From Polaromonas sp. C04 (GTDB lineage: Bacteria > Pseudomonadota > Gammaproteobacteria > Burkholderiales > Burkholderiaceae_C): a stretch of 64,000 nt of DNA. The stretch is from positions 103,130 through 167,129 of the forward strand of contig NZ_MUNS01000034.1 of assembly GCF_002002705.1 (NCBI RefSeq), in the 5' to 3' direction. Under the pieces are notes generated by a model, which saw only the letters and a program-made list of their open reading frames with translations, had not been told where the DNA came from and did no database searches. Below are positions 30,617 through 41,607 of the stretch, in pieces. The number at the start of each line of letters is the position of its first letter. The first letter of the stretch is position 1. The position numbers and the translations under genes are program-made.

Positions 30617-32149
30617 TCACAAAGGAATGTTGCCGTGCTTGCGCCACGGGTTCTCGATCTTCTTCTCGCGCAGCATCACCAGGCTACGGCAGATGCGCTT
30701 GCGCGTCTCGTGCGGCAGGATCACGTCGTCGATGAAGCCGCGTGCGCCGGCCACGAACGGGTTGGCAAAGCGCGCCTTGTATTCCGCCTCGCGTGCAGCG
30801 AGTTTCACAGGATCGTTCTTGTCCTCGCGGAAGATGATTTCCACCGCACCCTTCGCGCCCATCACCGCAATTTCGGCGTTGGGCCAGGCGAAGTTGACAT
30901 CGCCGCGCAAGTGCTTGGAGCTCATCACATCGTAGGCGCCGCCGTAGGCCTTGCGCGTGATCACCGTGATCTTCGGGACCGTGCATTCGGCGTAGGCGAA
31001 CAGCAGCTTGGCGCCATGCTTGATGATGCCGCCGTACTCCTGCGCGGTGCCCGGCATGAAGCCCGGCACGTCGACAAACGTGACCACGGGAATGTTGAAG
31101 GCATCACAAAAGCGCACGAAGCGCGCGGCCTTGATCGAACTCTTGATGTCCAGGCAGCCCGCCAGCACCAGCGGCTGATTCGCCACGATGCCCACCGTCT
31201 GCCCTTCCATGCGGCCGAAGCCGATGAGGATGTTTTTCGCGTACTCGGGCTGCAGCTCGAAGAAGTCGCCATCGTCCACGGTCTTGGTGATCAGCTCCTT
31301 CATGTCGTAGGGCTGGTTGGGGTTGTCAGGCACCAGCGTGTCGAGCGAAGCCTCCATACGGTCCGCCGGATCACCGCTCAGGCGCACCGGGGCTTTTTCG
31401 CGGTTGCTGAGTGGCAGGTAGTTGTACAGGCGCCGCAACATCAGCAGCGCCTCCACGTCGTTCTCGAACGCCAGGTCGGCCACGCCGCTCTTGGTGGTGT
31501 GCGAAATCGCACCGCCCAGCTCTTCGGCGGTAACCTCCTCGTGCGTCACGGTCTTGACCACCTCGGGGCCCGTGACGAACATGTACGAGCTGTCCTTGAC
31601 CATGAAAATGAAATCGGTCATGGCCGGCGAATACACGGCGCCGCCCGCGCACGGCCCCATGATCATGCTGATTTGCGGCACCACGCCGCTGGCCATCACG
31701 TTGCGCTGGAACACGTCGGCGTAGCCGCCCAGCGAGGCCACGCCTTCCTGGATGCGCGCGCCGCCCGAATCGTTCAGGCCGATCACGGGCGCGCCGACCT
31801 TCATGGCCTGGTCCATCACCTTGCAGATCTTCTCGGCATGCGCCTCGGACAGCGCACCGCCGAACACGGTGAAGTCCTGGCTGAACACGAACACCAGGCG
31901 GCCGTTGATCATGCCGTAGCCGGTGACCACGCCGTCGCCCGGAATCTTGTTGTCGGCCATGCCGAAGTCGCTGCAGCGGTGCTCCACGAACATGTCCCAT
32001 TCCTCGAACGTGCCCTCATCGAGCAGCAGTTCCAGCCGCTCGCGGGCCGTGAGCTTGCCCTTTTTGTGCTGAGAATCAATGCGCTTTTGTCCACCGCCCA
32101 GGCGCGCGAGTTCGCGCTTGGCTTCGAGTTGTTCGAGGATGTTTTGCAT
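30617..32149 (-). CDS. pccB: Propionyl-CoA carboxylase beta subunit (carboxyltransferase)
   Basis: 510 residues. Carboxyltransferase N and C halves are visible: [20 protein letters not shown], the oxyanion-hole motif [19 protein letters not shown], and the second-half [19 protein letters not shown] with [15 protein letters not shown]. It moves carboxyl from biotin to propionyl-CoA. ATG 32149 gives the usual [24 protein letters not shown] start. It lies 37 bases after meaB; pccA follows only after the repeat-bearing gap. Confidence 0.95.
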   Translation of the reverse strand: MQNILEQLEAKRELARLGGGQKRIDSQHKKGKLTARERLELLLDEGTFEEWDMFVEHRCSDFGMADNKIPGDGVVTGYGMINGRLVFVFSQDFTVFGGALSEAHAEKICKVMDQAMKVGAPVIGLNDSGGARIQEGVASLGGYADVFQRNVMASGVVPQISMIMGPCAGGAVYSPAMTDFIFMVKDSSYMFVTGPEVVKTVTHEEVTAEELGGAISHTTKSGVADLAFENDVEALLMLRRLYNYLPLSNREKAPVRLSGDPADRMEASLDTLVPDNPNQPYDMKELITKTVDDGDFFELQPEYAKNILIGFGRMEGQTVGIVANQPLVLAGCLDIKSSIKAARFVRFCDAFNIPVVTFVDVPGFMPGTAQEYGGIIKHGAKLLFAYAECTVPKITVITRKAYGGAYDVMSSKHLRGDVNFAWPNAEIAVMGAKGAVEIIFREDKNDPVKLAAREAEYKARFANPFVAGARGFIDDVILPHETRKRICRSLVMLREKKIENPWRKHGNIPL

Positions 32150-32186
32150 GGTCAGTTTTCGTCGTTGCTTCAATATTGATAGTGGG

Positions 32187-33205
32187 TCACGCCCGTCTGT
32201 CCTGAGCTGCGAGCAGATTTCGCGCCGCAGTGGAGGCCGCCAGCCGGCCTTCGGCGACGTCGCGGGTCAGCTGCGGCAGCAGCTCGCGCACCTGCGGATG
32301 CTGGCGGAACGCCTGCTTCAGGCCCGCATCGATGCGCTCCCACATCCACGCCAGCGCCTGCTGTTGCCGGCGCGCCGCCAGCCGTCCGTTGGCGCCCTGC
32401 AACACCTGGTACTGCGTGACCGCCGCCCAGAATTCGGCCACGCCCTTGCCGTGCAGCGCGCTGAGCTGGATCACCTGGGGATGCCACCGCTTGTCGGGAT
32501 CCTGCGCCTGGGCGTGCCCCATCGCATGGTTCACCAGGCCAAACAGGCGCATCGCCGACATGATTTGCGCCTGCGCGCGGCGCGCGGCGTCGGCATCCAG
32601 ATCGGCCTTGTTGATGACCACCAGGTCGGCCAGTTCCATCACGCCCTTCTTGATGGCCTGCAGATCGTCGCCGGCGTTGGGTAACTGCATCAACACGAAC
32701 ATGTCGGTCATGCTGGCCACCGCCGTCTCGCTTTGTCCGACGCCCACGGTCTCGACGATGACGACGTCGTAGCCCGCGGCCTCGCACACCAGCATGGCCT
32801 CGCGCGTTTTCTCGGCCACGCCGCCCAGCGTGCCGCTGGACGGGCTCGGACGGATGTAGGCGCGCTCGTGCACCGAGAGCTTTTCCATGCGGGTCTTGTC
32901 GCCCAGGATGGAGCCGCCCGACACCGTGGACGACGGGTCGATGGTGAGCACGGCGACGCGGTGCCCTTGCTCGATCAGGTACAGGCCGAGCACTTCGATG
33001 AAGGTGGATTTGCCGACGCCCGGCACGCCGCTGATGCCCAGGCGGAACGCCTTGCCGGTGTGCGGCAGCAGCGCCGTGAGCAGTTCGTCGGCCTGCGCGC
33101 GGTGGTCGGCGCGGGTGGATTCCAGCAGCGTGATGGCCTTGGCGATGGCGCGGCGCTGCACGCTGGCACCGCCATGCAGCACTGCATCCGCCAGTGCGCT
33201 CTGGC

Positions 33206-33209
<4 letters not shown>
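32187..33209 (-). CDS. meaB: Methylmalonyl-CoA mutase-associated GTPase MeaB
   Basis: 340 residues from GTG 33209, which overlaps the mutase stop as GTGA. G3E-family P-loop GTPase: Walker [11 protein letters not shown], switch/Walker [17 protein letters not shown] base-specificity motif ([13 protein letters not shown]). It guards the mutase against inactivation and helps load adenosylcobalamin. Older annotation calls this family ArgK. Coupling with mcm makes the function secure. Confidence 0.95.
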
Positions 33210-35362
<2,153 letters not shown>

Positions 35363-35425
35363 GGCATGGCTCGCTCGGTGGTCGTTCTATTGTCGGTTTT
35401 TGTACGGCAGCGAGTTTACATCATT

Positions 35426-35446
35426 TATAATTATTCATTCAGAATA
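35426..35446 (+). promoter_or_regulatory. Promoter -10 box and TATTC-N5-GAATA palindrome upstream of gntR
   Basis: A perfect TATAAT (35426-35431) abuts the interrupted palindrome TATTC-ATTCA-GAATA (35432-35446), in the AT-rich divergent gap between mcm and the GntR gene. The palindrome is a plausible GntR operator that could repress both directions. No strong -35 was seen at normal spacing. Confidence 0.55.
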
Positions 35447-35471
35447 TCCATTTGAGCCTACAATTCACCGC

Positions 35472-36119
35472 ATGGTCGCTGCCTCCCTGTCCCCCCGCGC
35501 ACTCTACGAAGAAGTGGCCGAACTGCTGCGCCAGCGCATTTTCAACCGTGAGCTGGAGCCCGGCAGCTGGATCGACGAACTCAAGCTGGCCGAGCAATAC
35601 GGCATCAGCCGCACGCCGCTGCGCGAGGCGCTCAAGGTGCTGGCCACGGAGGGCCTGGTGACCATGAAGGTGCGGCGCGGGGCCTACGTGACCGAGGTGT
35701 CCGAGCGCGACCTGACCGATGTGTACCACCTGCTCGGCCTGCTGGAATCCGACGCGGCCGGCGTCGTGGCGACCGAGGCCACCGACGCGCAGCTGCGCGA
35801 ACTGCAGGCCTTGCACCAGGAACTGGAGGCCGCCGCCGTGCCCGGCAGCGAGGACCGCCAGCGGTTCTTTGCCGTCAACGAGCGCTTTCACATGCAACTG
35901 CTGGCGGTGGCCAACAACCGCTGGCGCGACCAGATGGTGGCCGACCTGCGCAAGGTCATGAAGCTGAACCGCCACAACTCGCTGCTGAAGTCGGGCCGGA
36001 TCGAGGAGTCCCTGCGCGAGCACCGCGCCATCATGGCCGCACTGCTCGCGCGCGACAGCGCGGCGGCCGTGCAGCGCATGCACGAGCACTTCAAGAACGG
36101 GCTGGAGGCGGCGGCCTGA
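35472..36119 (+). CDS. GntR-family (FCD subfamily) transcriptional regulator
   Basis: 215 residues. N-terminal winged helix (LYEEVAELLRQRIFNREL, ISRTPLREALKVLATEGLV) and a C-terminal FCD ligand-binding helical domain with candidate metal-site residues in DVYHLLGLLES, FHMQLLAVANN and EHRAIMAALLARD. It is divergent from the propionyl-CoA operon, so it probably controls it in response to an organic acid or acyl-CoA. ATG 35472 gives a full domain; no strong ribosome-binding site. Confidence 0.9.
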   Translation: MVAASLSPRALYEEVAELLRQRIFNRELEPGSWIDELKLAEQYGISRTPLREALKVLATEGLVTMKVRRGAYVTEVSERDLTDVYHLLGLLESDAAGVVATEATDAQLRELQALHQELEAAAVPGSEDRQRFFAVNERFHMQLLAVANNRWRDQMVADLRKVMKLNRHNSLLKSGRIEESLREHRAIMAALLARDSAAAVQRMHEHFKNGLEAAA

Positions 36120-36149
36120 TCGGACTGGCGCCTCTGCGCCCCATGCGGT

Positions 36150-36758
36150 TCAACCCTCGGGCGGCGGGAAAGTCGGCCGCGTCTGCGGGGGCGACTCAAA
36201 GCGCCCCCAGACGAGCTTGCCGGCGACGCCGAGAAACAGCGCCGAGCCAATCACCAGCATGTACTTGCCGAGCTGCTGCTGGTCGTCGAGCAGATAGAGG
36301 TTGCACAGGCGTTCGGGCGAGATCAGGTAAAGCCAGCCGAGGCGGAAGAACGTGGCAATGAATTCGAGCAGGAACATGCCGCGTACGATGAAGTTCATGC
36401 GCGGCCAGCTGAGCGCGAACGGCAGCCCGACGAGCAACGGCAGCGAGAGATATTTGGCCGCGGCGACCAGTGGCTCGGTCACCGAGGCGTCGAGCGCGCG
36501 CGGCAGCATCCAGAACGCACTGGCAACGCTGGCGAGCACCAGCCCGCTGATGCCGAGGTGATTCCAGCGCGCGATTCGCGCCAGCAGCGGCGCCGGCAGC
36601 GCCTGCGCCAACAGGCCGCCGACGCCGATCAACAATGGCAGTTGCAGCAGCATCTGCGCGGTCATGCTCGACTCGAGCGCGTGCCTGAGCGGTGGCGCCA
36701 GCAGCACCACCAGCGCCAGCGCGGCGAGGCGGCCGGGGTGACGCAGGTGCATGGTCAT
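36150..36758 (-). CDS. Small CtaG-like (caa3 oxidase assembly) membrane protein
   Basis: 202 residues, mostly hydrophobic, about six transmembrane helices. Near the C-terminus LLDDQQQLGKYML resembles the DQQLGG motif of the caa3-type CtaG assembly family (PF09678), but the protein is shorter than usual, so the link is tentative. Its ATG overlaps the sco stop (ATGA), tying it to the heme-copper oxidase genes. The likely role is in copper or heme delivery to that enzyme. It ends in a Pro-rich cytoplasmic tail. Confidence 0.55.
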   Translation of the reverse strand: MTMHLRHPGRLAALALVVLLAPPLRHALESSMTAQMLLQLPLLIGVGGLLAQALPAPLLARIARWNHLGISGLVLASVASAFWMLPRALDASVTEPLVAAAKYLSLPLLVGLPFALSWPRMNFIVRGMFLLEFIATFFRLGWLYLISPERLCNLYLLDDQQQLGKYMLVIGSALFLGVAGKLVWGRFESPPQTRPTFPPPEG

Positions 36759-37372
36759 TGGCCGAGACGCTGCAGCACCGCGCGCTCGACCGACCCCGGG
36801 TCGCCGAGGTCGAAGATCCCGACCAGCCGGCCACGCGGATCGACGAGATGGACTGCCGCGTTGTGGGTGTAGCCGCCTTGGCCGTCGGCGATGACGGTGA
36901 CGCCGAACACACGCTTGATCTGCGCCAGGCCGTCAGGGTCGATCGGCCTGGCGGCGAGCCAGCCATGGCCGCGGTCGCGTGAGTGCGCCAGGTAGGCCGC
37001 AAGTTGCGAGGGGGTGTCGTGATCCGGGTCGAAACTGATGCTCAGCAACTGCACCTTGCCCTGAGCGATTGGCCCGGCAAGACGGTCCTGCAATTGCGCG
37101 AATTCGCCCCCGAGCGCGATGCAATAGCTCGGGCAGCGCGTGTAGATGAAATCGATCACAAGCCACTTGCCACGAAAATCGCTCAACTGGATGTGCGCGC
37201 CCGACTGCGTTTGCAAGGCCGCCGCAGGAATCCGGGCCGGATGCCGCTGCACTGCAAGCCGCCGCGCGGCTTCGGTGGTAAAGGACTGGAACCCGTCGGT
37301 GGCCGCGCTGAACACTGCGCCGCCGACCAGCAGGAACACCAGGCTAGCCAGTAACGCGCGCAGGGTCGGCAT
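36755..37372 (-). CDS. SCO1/SenC family copper chaperone
   Basis: 205 residues. An N-terminal membrane anchor (LRALLASLVFLLVGGAVF) is followed by a thioredoxin fold with the copper-binding CxxxC in YTRCPSYC and the distal His in GYTHNAAVHLVD. SCO proteins insert copper into the CuA site of oxidase subunit II. ATG 37372 lies 28 bases inside the end of the subunit I gene; a TTG at 37399 is the alternative. The presence of SCO fits the CuA subunit encoded at 38.8-39.4 kb. Confidence 0.88.
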   Translation of the reverse strand: MPTLRALLASLVFLLVGGAVFSAATDGFQSFTTEAARRLAVQRHPARIPAAALQTQSGAHIQLSDFRGKWLVIDFIYTRCPSYCIALGGEFAQLQDRLAGPIAQGKVQLLSISFDPDHDTPSQLAAYLAHSRDRGHGWLAARPIDPDGLAQIKRVFGVTVIADGQGGYTHNAAVHLVDPRGRLVGIFDLGDPGSVERAVLQRLGQ

Positions 37373-38822
37373 GGCCAGGCGACCTGAGCAGCCCGACAAG
37401 GATTTGAACAGCGAACACCAGCATCGCTGTAATCAGCAAGGCTGCACCGATGGCCCCGGCCTGGTCGTACGGCAGCCACTGCGGCAAATGGACCGCGAAA
37501 CGCCGCGGCGTACTTTCATGGCCGGCCGCGAGAAATGCGAAGACGAACACCAGGCCCCCCAAAACATAGAGCGGAAAACCAAGCTTGTCGCTTGCGCGAG
37601 CGGGCGTACGCTGGCCAATCACGTGAAACATCAACGCAAGCACCATCGGCAGCACACCGAGCAGCAGATAGAAATGAAAGTGACCCGGCACCCACTGGGT
37701 GTTGTGCATCACCCTGTTGACAGAAATGGTGCCATCGATGATGGCGGGGATGATGCCCGCCGCCCACCCGAACATGGACAACATCAGCAGACTGGACGGC
37801 ATGCGCCAACGCATGCCGGAGCGGTAAACATTGGTCAACGCACCATAGACCGTCACGGTAAACACCGGCAGGCCGGCGCAGTAGGAAATGATCTGGCCCA
37901 TCACCAGCATCCAGAATGGCATGGCGTAATCCATCATCAGGTGGTGTGGATAGACGATCAGCACCATCACCAGGCTCGACGCCCATGACCACAGGAACGG
38001 CCGCGAGATCGGGTACGGCCTGCCGCTGTAGCGCGGCAACATCTCGTAGACGGCGATCACGCCCATGTAGATGCTGGCGTTGATGAACATGTGGCCGAAC
38101 AGATAGGTCAGGTTCTTCACCAGCAGTGCGTTGAGTCCGACCGACGGAAAATAGATGTTGATCAGGCACATCACCAGCACGACCGCGCCGGCCAGCACAC
38201 CGATCGAATTGGTGATGGCCACCATGGTGCTCGCAACCACGGCCTTCGGATGCGACTTGTCGATCTCGCCGCCAAACAGCCACTGCAGTCCCAGCGCGCG
38301 GCCGAGGTTGCCGTAAACCCGGATGATGGCCCACATCGCATCCAGGTAGAACAGCAGGAAGCCGACGCCGATGAGCAGGTAGCCGAACATGAACAGCGCG
38401 GCAGCGTGCGGACTCCACACGTTCATCGAATGCACCGGCAGCGGATAAAGAAAGGTCCACGCTCCGGCGTAGCCACCCATGAATACCGCCGCCAGGAGAG
38501 CGACCGCGCCGAGCATAAAGAGCACGTAGTTGGCAGCGAAGATCGCGAGTGTCAACTTGACATACTTGCGCAGAAAAAACCACATCACCACGCTGGACGC
38601 CAACCCGATCGTGCCCACCATGCCGGCACCGTGCGCCGTCATTACCCGATAGAAAACGTCGAGCGGAACGCCGAGCCAGGTACTCTGGGCCAGGCGCATC
38701 GTCAAGCCGAAGAGCATCATCAGCACAAAGACGAGCAGCACCGAGACCACATACAAATTGAAGACGATGCGCTCGTTGCGCGTCAGGGCCTCGTCGGCCG
38801 GGTACAGTTGCATGGTGCTCAT
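37344..38822 (-). CDS. Heme-copper oxidase/NO reductase family catalytic subunit I, lacking the HxxxY tyrosine
   Basis: 492 residues, about 12 transmembrane helices. Low-spin heme ligands His64 (TAHGAG) and His383, high-spin heme His381 (WVPGHFHFY), and CuB ligands His244 (LFGHMFIN), His293 and His294 (VYPHHLMMD) are all present. HNTQWVPGHFH resembles B-type (ba3) oxidases. At His244+4, where A- and B-type oxidases carry the cross-linked Tyr, there is Asn248. Tyr259 and Glu260 (VYEMLP) lie further along the helix. Loss of that Tyr is seen in NO reductases and their relatives, so oxygen reduction cannot be assumed. Overlaps subunit II as ATGA. Confidence 0.85.
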   Translation of the reverse strand: MSTMQLYPADEALTRNERIVFNLYVVSVLLVFVLMMLFGLTMRLAQSTWLGVPLDVFYRVMTAHGAGMVGTIGLASSVVMWFFLRKYVKLTLAIFAANYVLFMLGAVALLAAVFMGGYAGAWTFLYPLPVHSMNVWSPHAAALFMFGYLLIGVGFLLFYLDAMWAIIRVYGNLGRALGLQWLFGGEIDKSHPKAVVASTMVAITNSIGVLAGAVVLVMCLINIYFPSVGLNALLVKNLTYLFGHMFINASIYMGVIAVYEMLPRYSGRPYPISRPFLWSWASSLVMVLIVYPHHLMMDYAMPFWMLVMGQIISYCAGLPVFTVTVYGALTNVYRSGMRWRMPSSLLMLSMFGWAAGIIPAIIDGTISVNRVMHNTQWVPGHFHFYLLLGVLPMVLALMFHVIGQRTPARASDKLGFPLYVLGGLVFVFAFLAAGHESTPRRFAVHLPQWLPYDQAGAIGAALLITAMLVFAVQILVGLLRSPGHADPARVTG

Positions 38823-39364
38823 GATTGCGCTCCTTTATCGGCCGCGACGACTTCGAACTCGGTGACCATTCCGTGGTGCGCCAAACCGCAATATTCCAGA
38901 CACATGACCCGGTACTTGCCGGGCTCGGTGAAGGTGTAGAGCAGCCGGTTGCTGAAGCCGGGCATCGCTTGGGTCTGCGTGACGATCCGGCCGCTCGGGC
39001 CGTAGATCGCGAAGCCATGGTTGACATCGGCGCTGGTGACGTTGAATTCCACCGGCGTGCCCGCCCGGACCTGGCTCTGGCTCAATTCCCAGTTCCACTG
39101 GCGCCCGATCACGTTGACGATCTGTGCGGCTGGCGCCTGCACGCGCTGGTCAGCAATCGGAAACGGGCTCAGGGTCGCATACGCGACGCCGACACCGAGC
39201 AGAACCAACGCGAGGAACCACCATCGTCGGATCGCATGGGCCCTCTTTTGCACCTGCGCCGGATCGGCCGGCTTGCCCGCCTGGGCGATCACGTAAATGA
39301 ACGCCAGCGCGACCACTGAGATCCCCGTCAACGTCAACAACCAGACTTCGTCCTGTATGACCAT
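38819..39364 (-). CDS. CuA-containing oxidase subunit II
   Basis: 181 residues. One N-terminal transmembrane helix (LLTLTGISVVALAFIYVIA) and a second hydrophobic stretch (WWFLALVLLGVGVAYATL) precede a periplasmic cupredoxin domain. CuA ligands are visible: His in VNHGFAIY, and CLEYCGLAHHGM with both Cys, the His and the Met. It accepts electrons from cytochrome c or another periplasmic donor and passes them to subunit I. ATG 39364 follows GAAGGAAC. First gene of the four-gene locus. Confidence 0.9.
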   Translation of the reverse strand: MVIQDEVWLLTLTGISVVALAFIYVIAQAGKPADPAQVQKRAHAIRRWWFLALVLLGVGVAYATLSPFPIADQRVQAPAAQIVNVIGRQWNWELSQSQVRAGTPVEFNVTSADVNHGFAIYGPSGRIVTQTQAMPGFSNRLLYTFTEPGKYRVMCLEYCGLAHHGMVTEFEVVAADKGAQS

Positions 39365-39401
39365 GGCAGTTCCTTCGTAAAGGTGCATTTTTGATGGCTG
39401 A

Positions 39402-39430
39402 AATGTCGCGGCAAAAAACAGAACTGTCAA
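39402..39430 (-). promoter_or_regulatory. Candidate promoter of the oxidase/NOR locus
   Basis: Leftward TTGACA (39425-39430), 17-base spacer, then GACATT (39402-39407), a poor -10. A weak -10 with a consensus -35 is typical of an activated or derepressed promoter. No clear FNR/Dnr or NsrR palindrome was recognised. Confidence 0.4.
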
Positions 39431-39597
39431 GTTGAATTTTTCTGGTGAATTTTTCCGGCTGGCCGAAGAAGCCGATGCTCAGGCGTGGGCTGCCATTGCC
39501 CTTGCCGAAAAGAGCGTGAAGTTTGAATTCCATCTGCCCAGCAACTAAATTGAACGGGTAGCGCTTGACGGCGTGCAACGCAGCCGAAAGGAATGCC

Positions 39598-40002
39598 ATG
39601 AAGCCGTTTTCACTGGAATCGAGCATGCTGACGATGCGCGGGGTGTTCTACCCCACCGGTTACCTGTTCGTGATGCTGCCCAAACTCGAGGATGCTGAAA
39701 CGCTCGACCGCAATCTGCGTGCAAGCGGCTACAGCGACCGCGAACTCATGCTGCTCACGCCCGAGGTCATCCTCGGGCAGATCCGCAAGACCGTGCGCGA
39801 CGACACCAACCCGCTGCCTTCGGTAGGTTCCGAGAGCAACACGGTGCGCGAATACGAAAAATTCGCGCGGCAGGGGCATTGCGCGGTCATGATCCATGTG
39901 CCGTCCGAAAAGGACACCCCGCGGATCATGGAAACGGTGCGCAGCGTGCCGTTTTCCTATGCGCAGAAATACCGCCCGCTGATCATCGAAGACATGGCCT
40001 GA
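39598..40002 (+). CDS. Conserved hypothetical protein
   Basis: 134 residues, soluble, no signal peptide or transmembrane helix. AAAGGA lies before ATG 39598. Features are an N-terminal YPTGYLFVMLPKLEDAETLD stretch, a predicted alpha/beta mix, and a C-terminal PFSYAQKYRPLIIEDM. I do not recognise the family. It is divergent from the CuA oxidase locus and convergent with spoVR, so no operon partner is indicated. Confidence 0.7.
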   Translation: MKPFSLESSMLTMRGVFYPTGYLFVMLPKLEDAETLDRNLRASGYSDRELMLLTPEVILGQIRKTVRDDTNPLPSVGSESNTVREYEKFARQGHCAVMIHVPSEKDTPRIMETVRSVPFSYAQKYRPLIIEDMA

Positions 40003-40026
40003 GCCGGCACGGGCACCGCGCGGCCG

Positions 40027-41607
40027 TCAGGACACGGGCGGCAGGGTTGGCGTGACCTCCCATTGCTGCATCACCTTGCCGTGCTTGTCCACGCTCTCCA
40101 GCCGCACGCGAAACCCCCACAGCCGACCCACGTGCTTGAGGACTTCCTGCGCCTCCTCGTTGAGCGGGCGGTCATTGTGGCGCGTATGGCGCAGGGTCAG
40201 GGAGCGGTCACCGCGCAAATCGACGTTCCAGACCTGGATGTTGGGCTCGCGGTAGCTCAGGTCGTTCTGACGCGCCAGCGCTTCGCGCACATGACGGTAG
40301 CCGCGCTCGTCGTGGATGGCGGCAACTTCGAGCTCGTTTTGCGACGCGTCATCGACGATGGAGAACAGCCGCATCTCGCGCATCAGATGGGGCGACAGAT
40401 ACTGCCCGATGAAGCTCTCGTCCCTGAAGTGGCGCATCGCGTAGTCGAGCGTCTGCAGCCAGGGGGATCCCGCAATGTCGGGAAACCAGGTCCGGTCCTC
40501 CTCGGTCGGGTTCTCGCAGATGCGGCGCAGGTCGCTGAACATGGCAAAGCCCAGCGCATAGGGATTGATGCCGCTGTATGCCGGGTGTGTGACCGGGGGC
40601 TGGTAGATCACATTGGTGTGGGAACGCAGCACCTCGATCATGAAGCCGTCGGTCAACTGGCCCTCGTCGTACATGGCGTTGAGCAGCGTGTAGTGCCAGA
40701 ACGTGGCCCAGCCCTCGTTCATGATCTGGGTCTGGCGCTGCGGGTAGAAATACTGCGCAATCTTGCGCACGATGCGAATCACCTCGCGCTGCCAGGGCTC
40801 GAGCAAGGGCGCGTTTTTCTCGATGAAGTACAGGATGTTTTCCTGCGGCTCGGCCGGAAAACGCCGGCTCTTTTTCTCGACCTGCTTTTCGGCCGCCTTC
40901 GGCAGGGTGCGCCACAGGTCGTTCACCTGCTGCTGCAGGTAGGCTTCGCGGTCCTTGCGCAGTGCTTCCTCTTCGGCCAGCGAGCGCTTTTGCGAGCGCC
41001 GGTAGCGGTCCACGCCGTGGCTCATCAGGGCGTGACAGGAATCCAGCAGTTCCTCCACCGCGTCCAGCCCGTAGCGCTCCTCGCACTCGGCGATGTAGGC
41101 CCGTCCGTACACCAGGTAGTCGATGATCGAGGTGGCGTCGGTCCACATGCGAAACAGGTCGTTGCCCTTGAAGAAGGAATTGTGGCCATAGCAGGCATGC
41201 GCCATCACCAGCGCCTGCATCGGCATTGTGTTCTCCTCCATCAGGTAGGCAATGCAGGGATTGGAGTTGATGACAATCTCATAGGCCAGCCCCATCTGGC
41301 CGCGGCGATAGCTTTTTTCCGTCGCGATGAACTGCTTGCCATATGACCAGTGCCGATAGTTCACCGGCATGCCGACCGAAGCGTAGGCGTCTATCATCTG
41401 CTCGGCGCTGATGACCTCCAGCTGCAATGGGTAGGTGTCCAGCCCGAAGCGCCGGGCCATGCGCGCAATCTCGGCGTGGTACGTCTCGATCAGCTCGAAC
41501 GACCAGTCGGACGGGCACGGCAGCGGCGTGCGCCGGCCCACGACTCGCGGCGCGGTGGGCGGCCCGGCCGGCTCGTCTGAGGGTACCTGGAAGGTGGGCA
41601 CGGTCAT
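40027..41607 (-). CDS. SpoVR family protein (YcgB type)
   Basis: 526 residues. Characteristic SpoVR blocks: WSFELIETYHAEIARMARRF, VNYRHWSYGKQFIATEKSY, EIVINSNPCIAYLMEENTM and ACYGHNSFFKGN. In gammaproteobacteria this gene also sits with yeaG and yeaH in the stationary-phase/nitrogen stress response; the biochemical activity is unknown. ATG 41607 overlaps the YeaH-like stop as ATGA, so it is the third gene of a prkA-yeaH-spoVR operon. Confidence 0.93.
   Translation of the reverse strand: MTVPTFQVPSDEPAGPPTAPRVVGRRTPLPCPSDWSFELIETYHAEIARMARRFGLDTYPLQLEVISAEQMIDAYASVGMPVNYRHWSYGKQFIATEKSYRRGQMGLAYEIVINSNPCIAYLMEENTMPMQALVMAHACYGHNSFFKGNDLFRMWTDATSIIDYLVYGRAYIAECEERYGLDAVEELLDSCHALMSHGVDRYRRSQKRSLAEEEALRKDREAYLQQQVNDLWRTLPKAAEKQVEKKSRRFPAEPQENILYFIEKNAPLLEPWQREVIRIVRKIAQYFYPQRQTQIMNEGWATFWHYTLLNAMYDEGQLTDGFMIEVLRSHTNVIYQPPVTHPAYSGINPYALGFAMFSDLRRICENPTEEDRTWFPDIAGSPWLQTLDYAMRHFRDESFIGQYLSPHLMREMRLFSIVDDASQNELEVAAIHDERGYRHVREALARQNDLSYREPNIQVWNVDLRGDRSLTLRHTRHNDRPLNEEAQEVLKHVGRLWGFRVRLESVDKHGKVMQQWEVTPTLPPVS

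Noticed and set aside
30101..32179. 692-codon open frame on the plus strand opposite pccB and pccA
   Set aside because: It is antisense to well-conserved carboxylase genes and arises from high third-position GC; its translation shows no domain.
37344..38822. Plain label of cbb3-type cytochrome oxidase subunit I
   Set aside because: cbb3 enzymes come with CcoO/CcoP cytochromes, not a CuA subunit and SCO, and the heme-ligand helix looks B-type.
39380..39420. CATTT-N10-AAATG as an NsrR or FNR/Dnr site at the oxidase/NOR promoter
   Set aside because: Spacing and flanks do not match either consensus; it would have supported NO regulation, but the evidence is too weak.
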